14,778 nucleotides of DNA. Source: Immundisolibacteraceae bacterium. GTDB lineage: Bacteria > Pseudomonadota > Gammaproteobacteria > Immundisolibacterales > Immundisolibacteraceae. Position 1 is the stretch's first letter, and the number at the start of each line of letters is the position of its first letter. Made by a program: the position numbers and the translations under genes. The DNA is taken from the NCBI GenBank assembly GCA_016763355.1, contig JAESTY010000225.1, forward strand, positions 1 through 14,778, given 5' to 3'. The notes under the pieces were generated by a model. The model was not told where the DNA came from, searched no databases, and worked only from the letters and a program-made list of their open reading frames with translations. Shown one piece after another: positions 6,231 through 12,586 of the stretch.

Positions 6231-6574
6231 GATTTCTAAACTCCGGTGAGTTAATTAGCGGTTTTATTAATGCAGGTGGTCAAGAGCAATTTAACCTTGT
6301 TTGAAGAGTAACAAGGAGTGCTTTAATCAGGCAAACCTGTGATTTGGCCTTCTGGTGAAGATTCTCTGCAACCGTGCCGATAAAGCTTTTCTGTGCTGCG
6401 AGTTAATCCGCTAAATGATAGGCCGTAGACGTTAGAATATCCGCCGCTTTGATTACAGCTAGTGCACAGCCAATCAGGGTATACCGTTAATGTGGGTGGG
6501 CTGGTTTAATTTAAGCGATCAATTTCGTAATAGTGTGGCAGCCGTTAACAGAACATAACCTACCAGGAGAAGGC
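6231..6574. other. Divergent intergenic region, 344 bases
   Basis: This gap separates the minus-strand dehydrogenase from the plus-strand MmgE/PrpD block and should hold control sites for both. A good minus-strand promoter is visible at its left end. For the plus strand I found only AT-rich stretches around 6505-6530 and no convincing -35/-10 pair. An 8-bp palindrome, GGTATACC (6478-6485), and TAGTGCACAG near 6460 are weak symmetric elements. No RNA gene or further coding frame with support was seen. Confidence 0.5.
6254..6283 (-). promoter_or_regulatory. Candidate sigma70 promoter for the D-2-hydroxyacid dehydrogenase gene
   Basis: Read on the minus strand, TTGACC (6283-6278, 5 of 6 consensus bases) is followed after 18 bases by GCTAAT (6259-6254, 4 of 6). 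A Shine-Dalgarno-like CCGGAG and the ATG at 6230 follow at normal distances, giving a leader of roughly 15-20 bases. Confidence 0.42.
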
Positions 6575-7948
6575 ATGCGCGATCTAAGCGTCACCGAGCA
6601 ATTAGTTGCTATGGTTTACAGCCGAGGTGATGAATTAACTGAGTCGAAGTTGCAGGATTTTTCACGTTACTACCTGCTTGACTGGTTAGGAAGTGCCACC
6701 GCCGGCATGGCCACGCAAACCGGTACTGCCTTTTTGAACTATGCGGCGCCCCTATCTGCTGGTTCGAGTTCGGTGTTGGGCCTGGCGACGGGTCGGTCAA
6801 CTGAAGTTGCAGCGCTGGTTAATGGCGCCTTGTCTCACATTGTAGAAATGGATGATGTAGAGCGGGCCTCGGTAATTCATCCAGCAGCGGTGGTGATACC
6901 GGCGGCCTTAGCGGCAGCAGACGAAGTAGGTGCCAGCGCAAGTCATTTGCTGGCCGCAATTATTGTTGGTTACGAAGTTGCGATTCGAATCGGCCGAGCG
7001 GTTGGCTCTAAACATTATTTTCATTTTCATAACACTAGCACCTGTGGGGCTTTTGGTGCTGCTGCGGCGGCAGGCTGGATTTATAACCTTACAGAAGAAC
7101 AGATGGTTTGGGCGTTGGGTAATGCGGGCACTCAGGCTGCAGGACTATGGGAATTTAATACCGAAGGTGCCCAAAGTAAGCCGCTGCATACCGGCAGGGC
7201 TGCGGCCAATGGAGTGCTGGCCGCTATGTTGGCCAGAGGTGGTGTGAGTGGTGCCAAACGGATACTGGAAGGAGCGCGGGGGTTTTTTGCAGGGCTTGCA
7301 CCGGAAGGCCATGTACCTCGGGTTATTGAGAAACTTGATGGACCTTTTAAAATTGGTGAGGTATCGATTAAACCTCATGCCTCCTGCAGGCATACTCATG
7401 CGCCGATTGATGCGGCACTGAAGCTGCGTGAACTGCTTGAGACGCCGGTTGATAGAATTCAACAGATTGAATTGTCGGTTTATCAGGCTGCCCAGGTGTT
7501 GTGCGATAAAGCCGATCCTCAATCGGTTGCAGATGCTAAATTTAGTTTGCAATACTGCGTAGCCACCGCGCTGATACACGGTCAGGTTGGGCTCGCTCAG
7601 TTTGATCAGCAGTCGATGTCTGACCAGTCAGTACGGCAGTTATCCCGTTTGGTTAATATTACCGTCGATGATCACCGAGAATCTCTCTATCCCCAATGCT
7701 GGTCATCTGGGTTATCTGTAGTTGATGCAGGCGGCGAACTGTTCAGCGCAGAGATTTTCAATCCCAAGGGGGATCCGGAAAACCCACTTTCTCAAGCTGA
7801 GCTAGAACAGAAATTTCTGGGTCTGGCAGCTTACGGCCTGGTACCGGCGCAGCAGGTTGAAATGGCCCAGATGGAGTTGCAGTGGGTAGCTGACCTGACT
7901 GGTGATCGACTGGTCGATACCGGGTTGTTGCGCCAGTTAAGGCCGTAG
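6575..7948 (+). CDS. MmgE/PrpD family protein
   Basis: Member of the family of 2-methylcitrate dehydratase (PrpD), cis-aconitate decarboxylase (IRG1/CadA) and related enzymes that act on small tricarboxylates or dicarboxylates. The 457-residue product has the usual length and landmarks. HIVEMDDVERASVIHPAA contains Asp93 and His102, matching the active-site Asp and His of IRG1 in position. KPLHTGRAAANG holds Lys202 and His205, and IKPHASCRHTHAPID holds Lys266 and His273/His275, the conserved basic pocket. The substrate cannot be read from these motifs. ATG 6575 was chosen because AGGAG (6565-6569) lies five bases before it; an in-frame GTG at 6533 would add 14 unlikely residues. It is the first gene of the plus-strand block and is followed after 76 bases by a CitE-like lyase gene. 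The same gene types occur together with itaconate-degradation genes in Pseudomonas aeruginosa, which suggests a C5-C6 acid substrate. Confidence 0.88.
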   Translation: MRDLSVTEQLVAMVYSRGDELTESKLQDFSRYYLLDWLGSATAGMATQTGTAFLNYAAPLSAGSSSVLGLATGRSTEVAALVNGALSHIVEMDDVERASVIHPAAVVIPAALAAADEVGASASHLLAAIIVGYEVAIRIGRAVGSKHYFHFHNTSTCGAFGAAAAAGWIYNLTEEQMVWALGNAGTQAAGLWEFNTEGAQSKPLHTGRAAANGVLAAMLARGGVSGAKRILEGARGFFAGLAPEGHVPRVIEKLDGPFKIGEVSIKPHASCRHTHAPIDAALKLRELLETPVDRIQQIELSVYQAAQVLCDKADPQSVADAKFSLQYCVATALIHGQVGLAQFDQQSMSDQSVRQLSRLVNITVDDHRESLYPQCWSSGLSVVDAGGELFSAEIFNPKGDPENPLSQAELEQKFLGLAAYGLVPAQQVEMAQMELQWVADLTGDRLVDTGLLRQLRP

Positions 7949-8024
7949 CAAGCTGGAACATCCTAACCAGCGATTGTTGTTCTAAGCTCTAATTTATTTC
8001 TTTTCCTTTTGAGTAGAAGTCATC

Positions 8025-9329
8025 ATGGATTCTTTGGTTAGTCAGGCCGAGGTGCAGCGCCAGGACCTGTTGTTGCAGCGCGCGCAAAGTAAAGTGGATT
8101 TGCCGTTGCGGTTCTGGCGTCAGCAAGCCCATTTTACGACTCCTGCGACTGGCAAACCGGCGCGGGCGATACAGGGCCTGGCACCGGTGGCCAGGCTATT
8201 AGCTCGGCATCAGATTGAACTGGTTGAAATCAGTGAGCGTACCGGTGTTTCATTGTCTGTATTACAGCAACTGATTAACGACCAGCCAAATAGTCCGCTG
8301 GTGATGGTGGATGCCGAAGATGCGGTTGCCGACACCGCCGAAGCTGCGCTGGCAGCGCGCCAGGGTGCCGTCGATTGTTTTAATCAGGCGCAATGGGGTC
8401 AAACCCTGCGGTTTTTTAGACCAGCAGGTTTGGGGCTCTCCAGTTGTATCGAAGATTTAACCCAGGTCATCGAGGGTGCCTTTGATAGCACCAGTCATCA
8501 GTTAAAGCTGGATGGCATTATCTGGCCCAAGGTTGAAGACGCTGCCGAGATGGCCTGGCTCTGTAATCTATTGAGTAATATTGAGGCTCGATTAGGGTTA
8601 ACAGCTAATACTATTTCAGTACAGTTTTTGGTCGAGTCGGCCACTGCGGTGGAGCAGATCGAAGCCATTATTGAGGTTGCCTTGGCGCGCCTGTCCGGGA
8701 TTATCTGGGGCGCGGCTGATTACGCGGCTGACGTTGGCTTGGTGCATTGGCAAAATGACCACCCATTGTTTGATCATGCGCGCATGATCATTATTAATGC
8801 GGCGGGAGCGGCTGGGGTACCAGCCATCGATGCGATGACATTCAATTACCCGACACCGTTACATCGCGGTGATGATCTTTCTGGTAATGATCTTTCTGGC
8901 GATGATCTTTCGGGTGATCAGCGCCAACAGAACCACGATCATATCCTGGTGGCACTGGAGCAGGTTTATAACGATGCCATCCATGGTCGTGACCTGGGAA
9001 TGAGTGGCAAATGGGTGGGACATCCGGCTCAGTTGTTGATGGTTCAGGCTGCCTACCGAGAGCAGATCGGTGAGCAGCAACTTCAAATAGCGCTCGATGG
9101 ATTAAAAAGTTATCAGCAGAGCGTAGCGCTGGGATTAGGCGCGACCATTATTGGTCAAGGTGCTGCGGCACAGATGGCTGACCGCGCCACCGACCGGCAT
9201 CTACGTAGTCAGCTGAGACGTGCGGCGGCGAATGGCTTGTTATTGGCACAAACCGCGCTGCAGGCGGGACTGATTAACGACCTTGAATATGACCAGCTGT
9301 GCAGTCTGGCTGGTGAGACTTCTGATTAA
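8025..9329 (+). CDS. HpcH/HpaI aldolase/citrate lyase (CitE-like) family protein, unusually long
   Basis: Predicted Mg-dependent lyase of the malyl-CoA/citramalyl-CoA/CitE group, cleaving a 3-hydroxyacyl-CoA into two smaller units. Landmarks: VMVDAEDAV (Asp96, Glu98, Asp99; the usual DLEDAV), Arg132 in RFFRPAG, IIWPKVEDA, Glu204 in FLVESATAVEQI and Asp232 in WGAADYAADVG as likely metal ligands, and GMSGKWVGHPAQLLMV near the C-terminus (the usual GKxxIHPxQ). At 434 residues it is about 100 longer than typical CitE. The extra length is mostly an N-terminal region of about 90 residues, with a helix-turn-helix-like stretch at 67-84 (VEISERTGVSLSVLQQLI), plus a GDDLS-type repeat at about 282-297 just before the C-terminal motif. 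ATG is preceded by a weak GAGTAGAAG. It sits between the MmgE/PrpD and acyl-CoA dehydrogenase genes (76 and 40 bases away). Substrate is inferred only. Confidence 0.83.
   Translation: MDSLVSQAEVQRQDLLLQRAQSKVDLPLRFWRQQAHFTTPATGKPARAIQGLAPVARLLARHQIELVEISERTGVSLSVLQQLINDQPNSPLVMVDAEDAVADTAEAALAARQGAVDCFNQAQWGQTLRFFRPAGLGLSSCIEDLTQVIEGAFDSTSHQLKLDGIIWPKVEDAAEMAWLCNLLSNIEARLGLTANTISVQFLVESATAVEQIEAIIEVALARLSGIIWGAADYAADVGLVHWQNDHPLFDHARMIIINAAGAAGVPAIDAMTFNYPTPLHRGDDLSGNDLSGDDLSGDQRQQNHDHILVALEQVYNDAIHGRDLGMSGKWVGHPAQLLMVQAAYREQIGEQQLQIALDGLKSYQQSVALGLGATIIGQGAAAQMADRATDRHLRSQLRRAAANGLLLAQTALQAGLINDLEYDQLCSLAGETSD
8868..8912 (+). repeat. Three tandem 15-base units encoding Gly-Asp/Asn-Asp-Leu-Ser
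   Basis: Three in-frame 15-base copies (8868-8882, 8883-8897, 8898-8912), each of the form GGY-RAT-GAT-CTT-TCN, are followed by a partial fourth (GGTGAT). The first two differ at one base; the third differs at two wobble positions. They encode (GDDLS)(GNDLS)(GDDLS)GD in the lyase. The near identity at DNA level, including rare-variant positions, points to recent duplication. Copy-number change would keep the frame. Confidence 0.92.
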
Positions 9330-9369
9330 GTTGGGATTGCATAACCATGGTTAACTGCCGGAGGCAGCA

Positions 9370-11055
9370 TTGAGTAACAGCGGCAATAGTGCGGCTATCG
9401 AATCTGCATTGGCAGACTTTTTGGCCCAATTTGGTAGGCGCCTGTCCCAGCTTAGCGGCGGTGTTGCGGGTATCGACCAATTTCAGGTGGAGACCCGGCA
9501 ACTGGCCCAATTGGCCACTGATCTGGAGGCAGCCCGTAGCTTACAAAGCTATGCCGATAGCCATCCAGAGGTTGGCCAGGTTCAACAACAGCTAGCAGCA
9601 CAGCTATGTTGGCTGGAAACTTTGATGATAGCTCGTGAGGCCGGAGATCGGTTTCATCTGACTTTGCAGCTTGGTAATGAGACTGCGGTTAGTGGCCAGT
9701 CGATGACCGAAGCACTGCGTGGTTTTGATAGCCAGGCGGCTTACCGCCAGCTCGGCAATGAGTTAATTGAACAAGGCACCAACCCGGAACCCTTTTTGAT
9801 AGATGAAGATCCTCTACTTAAAGACCTAGTCACAACGACTCGGCGTTTTGCCGATCAGCAGGTGTTACCCCACGCCCAGCAAATTCACTGTGAAGATTTA
9901 CTGGTGCCCGAGTCGATTATTGCCGGCATGGCCGAGTTAGGTCTGTTTGGTGCTTCAATTCCAGAGCAATATGGTGGTGTGGGTCTGGGCAACTTGCCGA
10001 TGATTTTAATTACCGAACAGTTATCCATGGCAAGCTTGCCGGCTGCGGGTAGTTTGATTACGCGACCTGAAGTGCTTGCCAAAGCACTGCTCGCAGGTGG
10101 CAGTGATCAGCAGAAACAGCAATGGCTGCCGCTGGTGGCCAATGGTGAATTGATGGTGGCGGTGGCAGTAACTGAGCCGGATACAGGTTCTGATGTTGCT
10201 AATATTCGTTGCCGTGCCACCCGCGGCGAAGTTGATGGTCAACCGGGCTGGCTGATCGATGGCAGTAAAGCCTGGTGTACCTTTGCGGGTCGGGCCAACC
10301 TGTTGGCGTTATTGGTCCGAACCAATAGTGATGCCAGTCAGGGGCATCGAGGCCTGTCATTGATGATTGTTGAGAAGGAAGTTTTTGACGGTCATGAATT
10401 TTTGATGCAACAGCCCGCTGGTGGTCGGTTAACTGGCAAGGCCGATGACACCATGGGTTATCGCGGGATGCACTCTTTTACACTGCAGTTCGAATCCTAT
10501 TTTGTGCCAGCAGACAACTTAATTGGTGGAGACGAGGGCATCGGTAAAGGCTTTTATTTTCAAATGGCCGGTTTCGCCGCCGGACGTTTACAGACCGGTG
10601 GCCGAGCAGTCGGCCTGGGGCAGGCCAGTTTGCAAGCCGGACTTGATTACTGTCAGCAACGTAAACAGTTCGGTGAACCGTTAGCTAATTTTCAGAATAG
10701 CCAGTATCAGTTGGGCCGAATGTCGGTTCAGCTGCAGGCAGCTCGACAGCTGACCTATCGGGCTGCCCGCGAGATGGATCGTGCAGCAGCGGATGATAGT
10801 AATCCGGCAGCGCAGAAATCAGCTGAACTGCTGGCGGCCATGGCCAAATTACGTAGCTGCCGTATGGCAGTTGATATCAGTCAGGCGGCCCAACTACTGC
10901 ACGGCGGCTGGGGTTATGCGCAGGAATTTCCGATAGCCAGGTTTGTGGCCGATGCCCTGGTGTTACCTATATTTGAAGGGGTCGAACCGATTCTGGAGAT
11001 GAAAGTAATCGGCCGGCAGTTGCTGGCTGGAATAGCTGCCAATAGTGCTGCTTAA
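9370..11055 (+). CDS. Acyl-CoA dehydrogenase with long N-terminal extension, methylsuccinyl-CoA dehydrogenase-like
   Basis: FAD-dependent alpha,beta-desaturation of an acyl-CoA, passing electrons to electron-transfer flavoprotein. The 561-residue product has an extra N-terminal helical region (about 1-145, rich in Gln/Ala/Leu), then a standard dehydrogenase core: LFGASIPEQYGGVGLG, VTEPDTGSD (267-275), DGSKAWCTFAG, RKQFGEPLANFQNSQYQLGRM, LLHGGWGYAQEFPI, and the catalytic base Glu536 in IFEGVEPI, the position of the MCAD catalytic Glu. Ordinary family members have about 380-400 residues. The extended length and the Glu near the end are as in (2S)-methylsuccinyl-CoA dehydrogenase (Mcd, about 550 residues) of the ethylmalonyl-CoA pathway. 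This is a resemblance of architecture, not proof of substrate. TTG is taken as start because GGAGG lies at 9360-9364 with a 5-base spacer. Spacing to the neighbours is 40 and 27 bases, which suggests one operon. Confidence 0.88.
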   Translation: MSNSGNSAAIESALADFLAQFGRRLSQLSGGVAGIDQFQVETRQLAQLATDLEAARSLQSYADSHPEVGQVQQQLAAQLCWLETLMIAREAGDRFHLTLQLGNETAVSGQSMTEALRGFDSQAAYRQLGNELIEQGTNPEPFLIDEDPLLKDLVTTTRRFADQQVLPHAQQIHCEDLLVPESIIAGMAELGLFGASIPEQYGGVGLGNLPMILITEQLSMASLPAAGSLITRPEVLAKALLAGGSDQQKQQWLPLVANGELMVAVAVTEPDTGSDVANIRCRATRGEVDGQPGWLIDGSKAWCTFAGRANLLALLVRTNSDASQGHRGLSLMIVEKEVFDGHEFLMQQPAGGRLTGKADDTMGYRGMHSFTLQFESYFVPADNLIGGDEGIGKGFYFQMAGFAAGRLQTGGRAVGLGQASLQAGLDYCQQRKQFGEPLANFQNSQYQLGRMSVQLQAARQLTYRAAREMDRAAADDSNPAAQKSAELLAAMAKLRSCRMAVDISQAAQLLHGGWGYAQEFPIARFVADALVLPIFEGVEPILEMKVIGRQLLAGIAANSAA

Positions 11056-11082
11056 TAATGACGTCAGGTTTGAATCTATCTA

Positions 11083-12270
11083 ATGAGTAATACCACCAAT
11101 AACTTACCGGGTGCATTAAACGGACTTCGGGTGCTAGACCTGACCCAGGTGTTAGCTGGCCCTTTTTGTACCATGATGCTGGCGGATCACGGCGCCGAAG
11201 TGATCAAAATTGAGCCACCACAGGGTGATTCTGCACGGCGTTTCCCGCCATTTCCGGATGGTGATCAGAGCCATGAGTTTGGCGGCTATTTCCAGAGTAT
11301 CAATCGCAATAAAAAGAGTGTGGTGCTGGATCTAAAAACCGACCTGGGTAAAAGCCATTTACGTAGCCTGGTTAAAGACGCCGACATATTGGTAGAGAAC
11401 TATCGAGCTGGGGTGATGGAAAAACTCGGCCTTAGTTACGAAACCCTGGCCGCGATAAACCCGCGCCTTGTTTATGGCGCGATTCGCGGTTTTGGTGACC
11501 CCCGCAGTGGTGAAAGCCCTTATAATGACTGGCCAGCTTATGACGTGGTTTCGCAGGCAGTCGGGGGCTTAATGGGTATTACCGGGCCGGGTGTTAATCA
11601 GCCGATGAAGGTTGGGCCTGGGGTTGGCGACATTGTGCCGGCGATGATGATGAGTTTTGGTTTGCTGGCGGCGGTTCGTCACGCAGAACGTACCGGTGAT
11701 GGTCAGTTTGTGGATATTGCCATGGTCGATGGGGTGCTGGCCCTGTGTGAACGTATCCTGCATCAATACACCTATAGCGGGGCGGTGGCGATACCCGAAG
11801 GTAATGGTCATCCGCTGTTTTGTCCGTTTGGGATGTTTGAGGCTAAGGATGGCTGGGTCACGATTGCCTGTCCGACTGATGCCTTCTGGGTGAAATTGTG
11901 TGAAGCCATGGATGAACCAGAGTTTGCCAGTCATCCTGAATTTGCGACCAATCAGCAGCGTCGGGCTCATGTTGAGCAAACCCTGACCAAGGTTGGGCAG
12001 TGGACGTCGGCTCATACCAGAGAACAATTGAAACATCGGTTGGGCGGCAAAGTACCTTTTGGCCCGGTCAATGATGTCAGCGATATTCTGGGTGATGCCC
12101 ATTTTCAGTTACGAGATATGCTAGTAGAGATAGAGCACCCGGGGACCGATAGCGTTTATACGGTGGCTGGCACGCCGGTGAAAATGGCGTTGACCCCCGG
12201 TGGGGTTCGTCACCGCGCGCCGCTGCTCGGTGAACATAACGAAGAGATACTTGCAGGGTTAACCGAATAG
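11083..12270 (+). CDS. CaiB/BaiF (family III) CoA-transferase
   Basis: Moves CoA from a donor such as succinyl-CoA to a free carboxylic acid through an aspartyl-CoA intermediate. The 395-residue length is typical. Family signatures run in order: RVLDLTQVLAGPFCTMMLAD with GAEVIKIEPP (about 15-46), SINRNKKSVVLDLK, DILVENYRAGVMEKLGL, then GDGQFVDIAMVDGVLAL. There Asp216 aligns with the nucleophilic Asp169 of formyl-CoA transferase (the SMQDAV motif). A C-terminal APLLGEHNEEILAGL tail is also standard. It begins 27 bases after the acyl-CoA dehydrogenase gene, without a strong Shine-Dalgarno sequence, and would activate the acid that the dehydrogenase and lyase then process. Methylsuccinate, mesaconate, itaconate or citramalate are candidate acceptors from context only. 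Confidence 0.92.
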   Translation: MSNTTNNLPGALNGLRVLDLTQVLAGPFCTMMLADHGAEVIKIEPPQGDSARRFPPFPDGDQSHEFGGYFQSINRNKKSVVLDLKTDLGKSHLRSLVKDADILVENYRAGVMEKLGLSYETLAAINPRLVYGAIRGFGDPRSGESPYNDWPAYDVVSQAVGGLMGITGPGVNQPMKVGPGVGDIVPAMMMSFGLLAAVRHAERTGDGQFVDIAMVDGVLALCERILHQYTYSGAVAIPEGNGHPLFCPFGMFEAKDGWVTIACPTDAFWVKLCEAMDEPEFASHPEFATNQQRRAHVEQTLTKVGQWTSAHTREQLKHRLGGKVPFGPVNDVSDILGDAHFQLRDMLVEIEHPGTDSVYTVAGTPVKMALTPGGVRHRAPLLGEHNEEILAGLTE

Positions 12271-12339
12271 ATGGACAGAACAGTGACTAAGGAATTGGTT
12301 TGAGCGTTGAATATATACGTCAGCTAAAGGGCGGTTGGC

Positions 12340-12546
12340 ATGTCGATTGACGATCGGTTAGTGGAACTTGAGTCGAAAATAACTTTCTATGAAGAGGGCA
12401 TGCAGTCATTGAGTGATCTGGCTTATGCCCAGCAGCAGCAAATTGACCGGTTGCAGCTAAGGCTAGAACAGCTTACTGAACGGCTTCAGGACGTATCTGA
12501 GGGTGGCATCGGTAAAGTCGTTGATGAGCCACCACCCCATTATTAA
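12340..12546 (+). CDS. slyX: SlyX family protein
   Basis: Small coiled-coil protein of unknown molecular role, conserved in gammaproteobacteria. The 68-residue product begins with a heptad-type helix (RLVELESKITFYEEGMQSLS, then an almost uninterrupted Gln/Leu-rich helix to about residue 52). It ends in the diagnostic PPPHY tail, which matches SlyX. AAGGGCGG lies about six bases before ATG and supports the start. It follows the CoA-transferase gene by 69 bases and precedes ygiQ by 40 bases; it could be read with either, but it is not expected to take part in the catabolic block. Confidence 0.9.
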   Translation: MSIDDRLVELESKITFYEEGMQSLSDLAYAQQQQIDRLQLRLEQLTERLQDVSEGGIGKVVDEPPPHY

Positions 12547-12586
12547 TGTTGTTATTAATTATCATTGAGTAAGTGTAAATTTAAGT

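Noticed and set aside
6533..6574. GTG 6533 as the start of the MmgE/PrpD gene
   Set aside because: AGGAG at 6565-6569 is ideally placed for ATG 6575, and the extra 14 residues would be encoded across that ribosome-binding site.
7145..7579. 144-codon open frame on the minus strand
   Set aside because: It is fully antisense to the conserved MmgE/PrpD core, with low-complexity Arg/Gln-rich sequence and no recognisable domain.
8868..8918. CRISPR or mobile-element origin for the tandem repeat
   Set aside because: The units are contiguous, 15 bases long and in frame, with no spacers and no flanking inverted repeats or target duplications.
11569..12102. 177-codon open frame on the minus strand
   Set aside because: It lies wholly inside the CaiB/BaiF gene, and its His/Arg/Thr-rich product resembles no family. 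It is an antisense shadow of a well-supported gene.
12271..12303. Ten-residue reading frame directly after the CoA-transferase stop
   Set aside because: It has no ribosome-binding site of its own, no leader-peptide composition and no attenuator hairpin. It is best treated as chance.
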